Assembly (NCBI GenBank): GCA_021780105.1
Contig: JAJXZJ010000046.1
Coordinates: forward strand, 186,001 to 250,000
Length of the DNA: 64,000 nt
Source: a bacterium
Lineage (GTDB): Bacteria; Verrucomicrobiota; Verrucomicrobiia; Limisphaerales; J093
Reading direction: 5' to 3'
Shown here: positions 32,603 through 40,533 of the stretch, one piece after another
Layout of the letters: every line of letters begins with the position of its first letter
Numbering within the stretch: position 1 is the stretch's first letter
Program-made: the position numbers and the translations under genes
Notes under the pieces: generated by a model
Database searches by the model: none
Seen by the model: the letters and a program-made list of their open reading frames with translations, nothing else
What the model was told of the DNA's origin: nothing

Positions 32603-35221
32603 ATGGACCTCAATAAATTTACGGAGAAATCACAGGCCGCGTTGCAGGCAGCCCAGGAAATTGCCACCCGCAACCAGCACCAGGCGGTGGATGTGGAGCA
32701 TCTCGCGCTGGCGCTCATCGAGCAGGAAGGCGGGCTGGTGCCGCGGTTGTTTGAACGCGCGAAGGCGTCGGTCGAGTTGATCAAGGCCAGGCTGGAGGCG
32801 GAACTGGCGCGGTTGCCGCGCGTCAGCGGTGACACGGCGGCGGCGCAGGGAATCTACGTCACCCAGCGGCTGAACAAGCTGCTCGTCACCGCGCAGGACG
32901 AGGCGAAGAAGCTCAAGGACGACTACGTCAGCGTCGAGCACCTCGCGCTCGCGCTGTTCGACGAGCTGGCCAGCACACCGGTCGGACAGATCTTCAAATC
33001 CCTCGCCGTCCAGCGGAACGAGTTCCTCAAGGCGCTTACCGAAGTCCGCGGCAACCAGCGCGTCACCAGCCAGAATCCCGAAGCCACCTACGAGGCGCTC
33101 GAAAAATATGGCCGCGACCTCACCAAGCTCGCCCAGCAAAACAAGCTCGATCCCGTCATTGGCCGCGACAACGAAATCCGCCGTTGCACGCAAGTCCTCT
33201 CCCGTCGCACGAAGAACAACCCGGTCCTCATCGGCGAACCCGGCGTGGGCAAGACCGCCATCGTCGAGGGTCTCGCGCGGCGCATCGTCGCCGGTGACGT
33301 GCCGGACAGTTTGAAGGAAAAAAGGATTGTCGCCCTCGACCTCGGCGCGCTCATCGCCGGCGCCAAGTTCCGCGGCGAATTCGAGGAGCGCCTCAAAGCC
33401 GTGCTCCAGGAAGTCACCAAGGCGCAGGGCCAGGTCATCCTGTTCATTGACGAGTTGCACACGATGGTCGGCGCCGGCAAGGCCGAGGGCGCGATGGACG
33501 CCGGCAACATGCTCAAGCCCATGCTCGCCCGCGGCGAGCTGCACTGCATCGGCGCGACCACGCTCGACGAGTATCGCAAACACGTCGAGAAGGATGCCGC
33601 GCTCGAACGCCGTTTCCAGCCCGTGCTCGTCGCCGAGCCGACCGTCGAGGACAGCATCAGCATCCTGCGCGGCCTGCGCGAGCGTTACGAACTGCACCAC
33701 GGCGTCCGCATCCAGGACGGCGCGCTCGTCGCCGCCGCGCAGCTTTCCCACCGCTACATCGCCGACCGTTTCCTGCCTGACAAGGCGATTGACCTCGTTG
33801 ACGAGTCCGCCGCCAAGCTTCGCACCGAGATGGAATCCATGCCGGAGGAATTGGAGCAACTCGAACGCCGGCTCATGCAGCTTGAAATCGAGCGCGAGGC
33901 CTTGAAGAAGGAAAAAGACGCCGCCAGCAAGGAGCGCCTCGCCGTTTTGGAGAAGCAAATTGCCAATGTGAAGCACGAACGCGATGCGCTCAAGGCCCAG
34001 TGGCAGGGCGAGAAAAGCGCCATTGGCGACGTCCAGAAACTCCGCGAAGCCATCGAAGTTGCCCGCAACGAAATGGAAAAAGCCCAGCGCCAGGGCGACT
34101 TGACCCGCGTGGCCGAATTCAAATACGGCAAGCTCCCCGGCCTCGAAAAACACCTCCAGGAACTCGAAGCCAAAGCCACCAGCGCCAAAGGTGGCGCGCG
34201 GCTGTTGCAGGAAGAAGTCACCCCCGACGAAGTCGCCGAAGTCGTCTCCCGCTGGACCGGCATTCCCGTCTCGCGCCTGCTCGAAGGGGAGAAGGAAAAA
34301 CTCCTGCGCCTGGACCAGATTCTCCACCAGCGCGTCATCGGTCAGGACGAAGCGGTGCAAGCCGTCGCCGACGCCGTCATCCGCGCCCGCTCCGGACTCA
34401 AGGACCCCAAACGCCCCATCGGCTCCTTCATCTTCCTTGGCCCCACGGGCGTCGGCAAAACCGAGCTCGCCCGCGCCCTCGCCGAGTCCTTGTTTGACAG
34501 CGAGGAGAACATCGTGCGCATCGACATGAGCGAATACATGGAGAAACACGCCGTCTCGCGCATGATCGGCGCGCCGCCCGGCTACATCGGCTACGATGAA
34601 GGCGGCCAGCTCACCGAAGCCGTCCGCCGCCGGCCCTATTGCGTGGTCCTCTTCGACGAAATCGAGAAGGCCCACGCCGACGTCTTCAACGTCTTCCTCC
34701 AAATCCTCGACGACGGCCGCCTCACCGACAGCCAGGGCCGCGTGGTGGACTTCAAGAACACCATCATCATCATGACTTCGAACATCGGCAGCCCGCTGCT
34801 GATCGAGAACGCGAGCGAGTCCGGCGACATCCAGGAAGGCATTCGCAATCAAGTCATGGCGGAGTTGCGCCGCCATTTCCGCCCCGAATTCCTGAACCGT
34901 GTGGACGACACCGTCCTCTTCAAGCCGCTGACGCTCGCCGACATCAAGAAGATCGTGGAGCTCCAGCTCACGCTCTTGCGCGCCCGCCTGACCGACCGCC
35001 ACATCGCCCTCGACCTGAGCGATGCTGCCAAGGAACACCTTGCCCGCGAAGGCTACGACCCCGTCTATGGCGCCCGTCCGCTCAAACGATTCCTCCAACG
35101 CGCCATCGAAACCCCGCTCTCCCGCCAGCTCATCTCCGGCGCAGTCACGGACCACAGCCGCGTGACCGTGGAGTTCAAGAAAGGCGAACTGGTCTTCGAG
35201 ACGAAGGTGGGGAAGAAGTAG
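32603..35221 (+). CDS. clpB: ClpB disaggregase
   Basis: An 872-residue AAA+ chaperone that rescues aggregated proteins together with DnaK. Domain order: Clp N-domain (1-150, [19 protein letters not shown]), nucleotide-binding domain 1 with [13 protein letters not shown] (about 210) and [13 protein letters not shown], the coiled-coil middle domain (about 400-530) that separates ClpB from ClpA/ClpC, then nucleotide-binding domain 2 with [16 protein letters not shown] (about 610) and [14 protein letters not shown], and the D2-small domain. Length is typical. A 190-base diverged copy of codons 552-613 lies 2.9 kb downstream, past a restriction-modification island that starts right after this gene. 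Confidence 0.97.
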   Translation: MDLNKFTEKSQAALQAAQEIATRNQHQAVDVEHLALALIEQEGGLVPRLFERAKASVELIKARLEAELARLPRVSGDTAAAQGIYVTQRLNKLLVTAQDEAKKLKDDYVSVEHLALALFDELASTPVGQIFKSLAVQRNEFLKALTEVRGNQRVTSQNPEATYEALEKYGRDLTKLAQQNKLDPVIGRDNEIRRCTQVLSRRTKNNPVLIGEPGVGKTAIVEGLARRIVAGDVPDSLKEKRIVALDLGALIAGAKFRGEFEERLKAVLQEVTKAQGQVILFIDELHTMVGAGKAEGAMDAGNMLKPMLARGELHCIGATTLDEYRKHVEKDAALERRFQPVLVAEPTVEDSISILRGLRERYELHHGVRIQDGALVAAAQLSHRYIADRFLPDKAIDLVDESAAKLRTEMESMPEELEQLERRLMQLEIEREALKKEKDAASKERLAVLEKQIANVKHERDALKAQWQGEKSAIGDVQKLREAIEVARNEMEKAQRQGDLTRVAEFKYGKLPGLEKHLQELEAKATSAKGGARLLQEEVTPDEVAEVVSRWTGIPVSRLLEGEKEKLLRLDQILHQRVIGQDEAVQAVADAVIRARSGLKDPKRPIGSFIFLGPTGVGKTELARALAESLFDSEENIVRIDMSEYMEKHAVSRMIGAPPGYIGYDEGGQLTEAVRRRPYCVVLFDEIEKAHADVFNVFLQILDDGRLTDSQGRVVDFKNTIIIMTSNIGSPLLIENASESGDIQEGIRNQVMAELRRHFRPEFLNRVDDTVLFKPLTLADIKKIVELQLTLLRARLTDRHIALDLSDAAKEHLAREGYDPVYGARPLKRFLQRAIETPLSRQLISGAVTDHSRVTVEFKKGELVFETKVGKK

Positions 35222-35316
35222 GGCAGCGCGTCGCGCCTGTCTCAAATTCACAGTGACCACCTCCTCGTTTGCGGCTCCCTTCCCATGAGAATGCTAGTCA
35301 TGTTACGATCCGCTTT

Positions 35317-35781
35317 GTGAAGACTGTTTCAGCCCCGACAAGGCGCGTGTTTGCCACAACCGATGCCGCCACGCGAAAACGAATGCGTGGCGTACCTTCA
35401 GCGGACACAAGCGTCGAGAAGTTGGCACGAAGTGTCCTGCACTCTAAAGGATTTCGGTTCTCTATCGGGCGGCGGGAACTTCCTGGCAAGCCAGACATTG
35501 TGTTGCGCCGTCATCGGACCGTGATTTTCGTTCACGGGTGCTTCTGGCACGGTCACAGGGCGTGCTCCAAGGGAGTGACCTTGCCGGCTCGGAACCGAAC
35601 TTTTTGGGCGAACAAGCTCCGATACAACAAGGCGAAAGATAAGCGCGTCGCCACGGAGCTGCGCCAGCAGGGGTGGAAGGTCATCACTGTCTGGGAATGT
35701 CAGACAACGGACCCGAAGCGATTGGTGCGGATTCTGACTCGCAAGCTTCGGGAAAATGCTGTCAAATCGCCGCCATGTTGA
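35317..35781 (+). CDS. vsr: Very-short-patch mismatch endonuclease (Vsr)
   Basis: A 154-residue Vsr endonuclease that nicks next to T:G mismatches produced by deamination of 5-methylcytosine made by the neighbouring methyltransferase. Motifs: FRFSIGRRELPGKPDIVLRR, with the catalytic aspartate in KPDIV, then FVHGCFWHGHRACSKG with the zinc-binding Cys and His residues, and TFWANKLRYNKAKDK. Start: GTG at 35317 gives a usual N-terminus; the only in-frame ATG (35383) would cut into the conserved part, and a TTG at 35269 is also open. The 3' end overlaps the methyltransferase start by 7 bases. Base composition is lower in GC than the flanking clpB, supporting acquisition. Confidence 0.88.
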   Translation: MKTVSAPTRRVFATTDAATRKRMRGVPSADTSVEKLARSVLHSKGFRFSIGRRELPGKPDIVLRRHRTVIFVHGCFWHGHRACSKGVTLPARNRTFWANKLRYNKAKDKRVATELRQQGWKVITVWECQTTDPKRLVRILTRKLRENAVKSPPC

Positions 35782-37187
35782 CGAAAGACATACGGAGCAT
35801 TCGCACAGAGCGAGGCATCGGCCAGCGAGAGCTAGCGTTGAAGGCGAGCGTGCCGCTGGCTTGCTTGAACAAGTGCGAGCGCGGACTCCTGCTTCCCGAC
35901 GACTCCTTCTTCAACGCAATCGCGACGGCGCTGGCCGTGCCCGCGAAGGAACTGCGACAAGTCCAGACCGCTCTGGCCGTGTCCGCTACACCGGGCGAAG
36001 GATATACCACCGCGCTGCCTAACGGCTTCTTCGTTACCAAGCGACGAGCAGAAGTAAAGGCCGCACTGATTCCGGTTGTAGATCTGTTCTGCGGAATCGG
36101 CGGTTTCTCGCACGGCTTTGAACGCACTGGGCGTTTCCAAGTGGTGGCTGGGCTGGATTTGCTGCCCGACCGGATTGAGACGTTTTGTGAAAACCATCCC
36201 ACTGCCACGGCATTCTGTGCGGACATCAAGAGCCTGAGTTTTCAGGCACTGGCCAATGAAAGCCCAAATCCAGAGGTGGTGATTGGCGGCCCACCTTGCC
36301 AGGGCTTCTCGTCCATCAGGCCCTTCCGAACTCTGACGGAGGGTGATCCCCGTAACAACCTGTTTGAGTACTACGCCTTGTTCGTGGAGCGTTTCCGCCC
36401 TTCATGGTTTGTCTTGGAGAACGTGGTTGGGTTGCTCACGCACAAAGGCGGGCAGACTCTAAGAACAATCACGGACGTATTCGACGGGCTTGGTTATCGT
36501 ACGGACTGGAAAGTCCTGAACGCCGCGCTCTATGGCTTGCCCCAAAGACGAGAACGCTTGGCTATCGTCGGAAACAGGCATGGCGTCAGCTTCGAGTGGC
36601 CGAAGACAACGCATCACTTGGAAGCGCGGAGCATGGCGGGCAAGCTGGGACAAGTCAGCGATCAACTTCCATTGTTTGGACAGAACCTCCCACCCGCGCT
36701 CACCGTGATGAACGCGATTCACGACCTGCCGGAAATCAAGGCTGGCCAATCGGCTTCGTTCTACCGGGAGGATGTTGAGCCGACACCCTACGAACAACGC
36801 CTCAGAGGTGATGAACAGGTGTTGACGATGCACGAATCTACCGCCCATTCGCCCCGGATGCTCGAAATCATCAGAAAGTCCGGCTCGAACCGGTATGCGC
36901 TGCCGGAGGGAATGGTTTCAAGCGGTTTCAGCACTTGCTACAGCCGACTTGAACCTGACCAGCCCAGCGTCACGGTGACGGTGAACTTTGTACATCCGGC
37001 CTCCAATAAGTGTATCCACCCATTTCAAGACAGAGCGCTCACGCCGAGAGAAGGGGCGCGTCTCCAGGGATTCGAAGACAGCTTCAGGTTCAAAGGAAAC
37101 CGGAGCCAAGTGGTGAAGCAAATCGGCAACGCCGTGCCGCCTCTACTTGGGCAAGTTCTCGCCGAGGCGTTGCTCCGGCACATGTAG
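35775..37187 (+). CDS. DNA (cytosine-5-)-methyltransferase with N-terminal HTH
   Basis: A 470-residue Type II modification enzyme. The first 60 residues are a Cro/CI-type helix-turn-helix (KDIRSIRTERGIGQRELALK, ending in LPDDSFFNAIATALAVP). Cytosine-5 motifs follow: I DLFCGIGGFSHGF, IV GGPPCQGFSS with the catalytic cysteine, VI FVLENV, VIII GLPQRRERLAIV, and X QIGNAVPPLLG. The target-recognition region is between VIII and IX, about residues 290-400, and the site it reads is unknown. Translationally overlaps vsr. The nuclease gene on the opposite strand ends one base after this gene's stop. The extra HTH could let the enzyme repress its own promoter, as reported for some methyltransferases; here it is inferred. 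Confidence 0.92.
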   Translation: MLTKDIRSIRTERGIGQRELALKASVPLACLNKCERGLLLPDDSFFNAIATALAVPAKELRQVQTALAVSATPGEGYTTALPNGFFVTKRRAEVKAALIPVVDLFCGIGGFSHGFERTGRFQVVAGLDLLPDRIETFCENHPTATAFCADIKSLSFQALANESPNPEVVIGGPPCQGFSSIRPFRTLTEGDPRNNLFEYYALFVERFRPSWFVLENVVGLLTHKGGQTLRTITDVFDGLGYRTDWKVLNAALYGLPQRRERLAIVGNRHGVSFEWPKTTHHLEARSMAGKLGQVSDQLPLFGQNLPPALTVMNAIHDLPEIKAGQSASFYREDVEPTPYEQRLRGDEQVLTMHESTAHSPRMLEIIRKSGSNRYALPEGMVSSGFSTCYSRLEPDQPSVTVTVNFVHPASNKCIHPFQDRALTPREGARLQGFEDSFRFKGNRSQVVKQIGNAVPPLLGQVLAEALLRHM

Positions 37188-37188
37188 A

Positions 37189-37833
37189 TTACCGAACGAA
37201 TAGAGCCTGATACTCGCGGAAGATTCTGCCAGCTTTCGATCCAGGGAATCGCTCCAAATCGTAGTACACCACTTTGAGTTCGTCCATTCCCGCCGCGTTC
37301 ACCACTGCCGTCTTGCCCGAATCGCCGGGCGTATTGCTCATCTGGAAATGGTTGGTTTCAAGCCGGCCTGCCCTCAGTTCCCAAATCCAAACGACATCTC
37401 CTCGATTTTCCACGCCACGAGTGAACACCCCGCGCTCATCCGCCAACACGTAGCGGCATGTCAGGTAGAATCCGGGTTTTGGCAGGTGCCCTTTGGGCTT
37501 GTTGTCCTCCAGGGCGATTTTGATTTCCGTATTCGAGGCGTTTGGAGATTCGGCCAGCAAATCTGGATACTTGTGCGGGCCATTCTTGCGAAACACTCCG
37601 CCCGAAGCGTTGGCAATGCCGGCGCCAAGCAGATTGCCCAGCATGGAGGACAGGTTGGCCAGTTCGACCATCGCTGAAAGGCGCGGGTTGCCCATCGCGA
37701 GCAACCGTTCGTCAATGGCGTCGAGCGTTGCGTAGGCTGAGGCGACACCTGCCGCGAGCATCTGGATTGTCAGTCCAGATTGGGTAAGCGATTGGGCGTT
37801 CAGAAAGCTGGCAGGATTGGGTTGGCGCAGCAT
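37189..37833 (-). CDS. Type II restriction endonuclease, PD-ExK type (predicted)
   Basis: A 214-residue protein, assigned as the cognate nuclease from context and a catalytic motif. P90-D91 (KYPDLLAES) and E103-I-K105 (NTEIKIAL) form a PD-x11-ExK signature, the metal-binding core of most restriction nucleases. N-terminal helices (QSLTQSGLTIQMLAAGV) may serve dimerisation. No named family was recognised, so the target site is unknown. The gene starts 4 bases after the controller-protein stop on the same strand and converges on the methyltransferase gene with a one-base gap. Lower GC than the genome neighbourhood. Confidence 0.78.
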   Translation of the reverse strand: MLRQPNPASFLNAQSLTQSGLTIQMLAAGVASAYATLDAIDERLLAMGNPRLSAMVELANLSSMLGNLLGAGIANASGGVFRKNGPHKYPDLLAESPNASNTEIKIALEDNKPKGHLPKPGFYLTCRYVLADERGVFTRGVENRGDVVWIWELRAGRLETNHFQMSNTPGDSGKTAVVNAAGMDELKVVYYDLERFPGSKAGRIFREYQALFVR

Positions 37834-37837
37834 AAGA

Positions 37838-38077
37838 CTATTCCTCCTCCTTCCGCAACGAAATGCCCTTGATGAGATTGGAGGCCGGGATGTTCAGCAC
37901 CGCCGCCAACTTGAACAGATTCAGAACGCCGAGATTCCTTTCCCCGCGTTCAACGCCACCGACGTAAGTGCGGTCTAGGTCTGCGCGATACGCAAATTCC
38001 TCTTGGGAGATGGCAGCCTTTTCGCGAGCCTTGCGAATCTGTTGGCCCAGTTGAACGAGCGTTGGGTTCTTTTTCAC
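37838..38077 (-). CDS. Restriction-modification controller (C) protein, XRE family
   Basis: A 79-residue XRE-type helix-turn-helix protein ([39 protein letters not shown]) with the size, fold and sequence of controller proteins of Type II systems. These bind a C-box before their own gene, first activating and then repressing transcription of C and the downstream nuclease gene, so that methylation precedes cleavage when the system enters a new host. The nuclease gene follows 4 bases later. Start is GTG at 38077 with no clear ribosome binding site, as is common for leaderless C genes. A C-box-like operator lies 28-45 bases upstream. Confidence 0.85.
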   Translation of the reverse strand: MKKNPTLVQLGQQIRKAREKAAISQEEFAYRADLDRTYVGGVERGERNLGVLNLFKLAAVLNIPASNLIKGISLRKEEE

Positions 38078-38104
38078 CCGGCCAACCTGTCACGGTTGCC
38101 GTAA

Positions 38105-38122
38105 ATCAGTCCACGGACTATC
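38105..38122. promoter_or_regulatory. C-box-like operator
   Basis: Read towards the C gene it is GATAGTCCGTGGACTGAT: AGTC and GACT around CGTG, which is the central part of the classic C-protein operator (GACT...AGTC-CGTG-GACT...AGTC). The outer half-sites are degenerate. The position upstream of a GTG start at 38077 is as expected for controller-protein autoregulation. Confidence 0.6.
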
Positions 38123-38182
38123 CGTATCACCCGCCCGTCGTGAATCCGTTCTTCCCAAACTAAGCACCTTGCCAGCGAGTTT

Positions 38183-38371
38183 GACCGGCATTCCCGTCTC
38201 CCGCCTCCTCGAAGGCGAGAAGGAAAAGCTCCTGCGCCTGGACCAGATTCTCCACCAGCGCGCCATCAGCCAGGACGAAGCCGTGCAAGCCGTGGCCGAC
38301 GCTGTCATCCGCGCCCGCTCCGGCCTCAAGGATCCGAAACGCCCCATCGGCTCGTTCATTTTCCCCGGTCC
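38183..38371 (+). pseudogene. Fragment of a second, diverged clpB gene
   Basis: About 189 bases align without gaps to clpB codons 552-613 (34255-34443 of this window), reading [20 protein letters not shown] through GSFIFPGP. I count about 19 mismatches, mostly at third codon positions, with few replacements (V to A, G to S, L to P). This pattern implies the source was a functional clpB from a related lineage or a paralogue, not a recent copy of the gene upstream. It has no start or stop of its own, is flanked by unrelated sequence, and lies between the restriction-modification island and lemA. Confidence 0.85.
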
Positions 38372-38537
38372 TTTTTCACGTCATGGTGTCTGTCTCGGTG
38401 TTCTTCGCGTCCCGTGTGGGCCTGACCGTCGGAGTCCAGCGGCGCCGAGGTTGTGTGGGTCGGAGACAGGCAGGACGCCGCCGGCGTGATTGAATTGCCG
38501 TGCAAACCGCGCGCTTCTCTGCCATCTTGGCAGCCTG

Positions 38538-39179
38538 ATGAAACGGAGCGCTGTCGTCTTCGGCTGTTTGGGTGTGCTCGTGGTGGCCGTCCTGTTGGTG
38601 GGCGGTCTGGTGGCCCTGAGTTACAACGGAATGGTCGGCCGCGCGCAGGCAGTGGACCAGTCCTGGGCGCAGGTGCAAAACGTCTATCAACGGCGTGCCG
38701 ACCTCGTTCCCAACCTCGTCGCCACGGTGTCCGGTGCGGCGAACTTCGAGAAATCCACGCTGACCGAGATCACCGCCGCGCGGGCTTCCGTGGGCCAGAT
38801 CAAGCTGGATCCCAACCAGGCGCCGACGGATCCGGCCCGGCTGGCGCAATTTCAACAGGCCCAGGACCATCTTTCCTCGGCGTTGTCACGCTTGCTGGTC
38901 GTGGTCGAACGCTATCCGGACCTGAAAGCCACCGCCAACTTCCGCGACTTGCAGGCACAGCTCGAAGGCACGGAGAACCGCATCACCGTCGAGCGGCAGA
39001 AATTCAACCAGGCGGTGCAGACCTACAACACGAGTGTGAAGACGTTTCCGAACGTTTTGTTCGCCGGCCTGTTCGGTTTCCAGCCGAAGCCGTATTTCAC
39101 CGCCACCGCCGGCGCGGAGACGCCGCCGAAGGTGGAGTTCAACTTCAATTCCCCGCAACCGGCGCCGGCCAAGCCTTGA
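38538..39179 (+). CDS. lemA: LemA family protein
   Basis: A 213-residue membrane-anchored protein: one N-terminal transmembrane helix (VVFGCLGVLVVAVLLVGGLV) and a long helical LemA domain with QSWAQVQNVYQRRADLVPNL and ENRITVERQKFNQAVQTYN. LemA proteins are of unknown biochemistry and often occur beside TPM-domain proteins, as here. The start at 38538 (MKRSAVVF) was chosen over a frame beginning 16 codons earlier without homology. Two TPM-domain genes follow within 1 and 6 bases, so the three form one operon. Confidence 0.93.
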   Translation: MKRSAVVFGCLGVLVVAVLLVGGLVALSYNGMVGRAQAVDQSWAQVQNVYQRRADLVPNLVATVSGAANFEKSTLTEITAARASVGQIKLDPNQAPTDPARLAQFQQAQDHLSSALSRLLVVVERYPDLKATANFRDLQAQLEGTENRITVERQKFNQAVQTYNTSVKTFPNVLFAGLFGFQPKPYFTATAGAETPPKVEFNFNSPQPAPAKP

Positions 39180-39180
39180 C

Positions 39181-39999
39181 GTGTTCGTGAACCGGGCCAG
39201 GCCAGATTCGCGCGCCGGCGGACGTTTTCGTCCGTTCGCGGCGCTGCTGCTTCTCGGCCTGGGCCTGACGGTCGCGTGGGCGTCGGAAGTGATGCCACCC
39301 AAACCGGCGAACTATTTCAACGATTACGCCGGCGTCGTTTCCGCTGCCACAGCGATGCAGTTGAACCGGAAGCTGGAGGATTTCGAGCGGGCCACGTCGA
39401 GCCAGATCGTGGTCGCGGTGTTCCAGAAAATGCAGAGCGACTCGTCGCTGGAGGATTACACGCACCGGATTTTTCAGGCGTGGCGAATCGGGCAGAAGGA
39501 CAAGAACAACGGCGTCGGGTGGTTCGTGTTCGTGCAGGACCGGCGGATGCGAATCGAGGTCGGCTACGGACTCGAAGGCACGCTGCCGGACGCGCTGGCC
39601 AAGCGGATCATCGAGGACGACGTGGCGCCGCATTTGCGGTCGGGCGACTACGACGGCGGTTTGGTTGCGGGCGTCAACGCCATCATGCAGGCGACGCGCG
39701 GCGAGTATCGCGGAACTGGTCGCATGGTCGGAGAAAGGAACCACGCGGCAGGGCGCAATTCGGCGGGCAGCATTTTCAGCGTCATCATTCCACTGCTTAT
39801 TTTCCTCGTCTTTGCCTCGCTTTCCTTTCGCCGGCGCGGAGTCGTCTGGGGCGGGGGCAGCTTCGGATCGGGCGGTTGGGGCTCCGGCGGGGGCTGGAGC
39901 GGGGGTGGTTGGGCTGGAGGAGGTGGCTGGGGCGGAGGCGGAGGTTTCTCCGGCGGTGGCGGGTCATCGGGCGGTGGGGGAGCCAGCGGCAGTTGGTGA
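39181..39999 (+). CDS. TPM-domain membrane protein (YgcG-like)
   Basis: A 272-residue protein with a signal-like N-terminal segment (AALLLLGLGLTVAWA), a TPM_phosphatase-type domain (YFNDYAGVVSAATAMQLNRK, EDFERATSSQIVVAVFQKM, VQDRRMRIEVGYGLEGTLPD), a C-terminal transmembrane helix (IFSVIIPLLIFLVFASLSF) and a very glycine-rich tail. TPM domains are thought to act in photosystem II repair in plants, and their role in bacterial envelopes is unsettled. Start is GTG at 39181 (another GTG at 39187). It lies one base after lemA, clearly coupled. Confidence 0.88.
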   Translation: MFVNRARPDSRAGGRFRPFAALLLLGLGLTVAWASEVMPPKPANYFNDYAGVVSAATAMQLNRKLEDFERATSSQIVVAVFQKMQSDSSLEDYTHRIFQAWRIGQKDKNNGVGWFVFVQDRRMRIEVGYGLEGTLPDALAKRIIEDDVAPHLRSGDYDGGLVAGVNAIMQATRGEYRGTGRMVGERNHAAGRNSAGSIFSVIIPLLIFLVFASLSFRRRGVVWGGGSFGSGGWGSGGGWSGGGWAGGGGWGGGGGFSGGGGSSGGGGASGSW

Positions 40000-40005
40000 C
40001 GTCAC

Positions 40006-40440
40006 ATGCATCCGAAGGAATTCATCAGTCAGTTGGATGAGACGCGCGTCGTGGCGGCCATTGCTGCGGCCGAAGACCGGAGTTCCGGGCAGATACGCGT
40101 CTATTTGAGCCGGCGTCGGCACAACGACGCGCTGGCGGACGCGCAACGGCAATTTGTCCGGCTGGGCATGACCCGGACGCGTCATCGCAATGGCGTGTTG
40201 ATTTTTCTGGCCCCGCGGAGCCACACGTTCGCGGTCGTTGGGGACGTGGCCGTGCATGAGAAATGTGGCGATGAATTTTGGAAAGGGGTTGTCGCAGCCA
40301 TGAGTGAGTTGCTTCAGCAGGGCAACTTCACGGAGGCGGTTCTGCACGGCATCGCGCGCACCGGTGATCTGCTGGCGGCTCACTTTCCCCGCGACCCGGA
40401 CGCCAAGGACGAACTGCCTGAGGATATCGTCCGCGATTAG
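40006..40440 (+). CDS. TPM-domain protein, soluble
   Basis: A 144-residue protein with a second, shorter TPM-type domain (VAAIAAAEDRSSGQIRVYL, RTRHRNGVLIFLAPRSHTFA, WKGVVAAMSELLQQGNFTEA). There is no signal peptide or membrane segment, so it stays cytoplasmic or associates with its two membrane partners. It is the third gene of the lemA operon, 6 bases after the YgcG-like gene. This trio is common across bacteria, and a joint role in envelope maintenance is usual speculation without a known reaction. Confidence 0.85.
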   Translation: MHPKEFISQLDETRVVAAIAAAEDRSSGQIRVYLSRRRHNDALADAQRQFVRLGMTRTRHRNGVLIFLAPRSHTFAVVGDVAVHEKCGDEFWKGVVAAMSELLQQGNFTEAVLHGIARTGDLLAAHFPRDPDAKDELPEDIVRD

Positions 40441-40533
40441 CGCCCACGTCAGCCCGCTGTGGAACCGGCCGGACGGAGGCCGCGCAACCGGTGCAAAATC
40501 AGATCGTTGGTTCCGGTTGATCTGGCGGGCGGT

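Noticed and set aside
38385-38495. 36-codon frame ([12 protein letters not shown]) after the clpB fragment
   Set aside because: Arg-rich with no ribosome binding site and no similarity; likely chance coding in recombined sequence.
39855-39995. Repeated G-rich sequence resembling a repeat array
   Set aside because: It encodes the glycine-rich tail of the TPM membrane protein; no spacers or regular repeat units as in CRISPR.
39994-40004. Palindrome GTGACGTCAC between the two TPM genes
   Set aside because: It includes the stop codon of the upstream gene within an operon; a regulatory site there is improbable.
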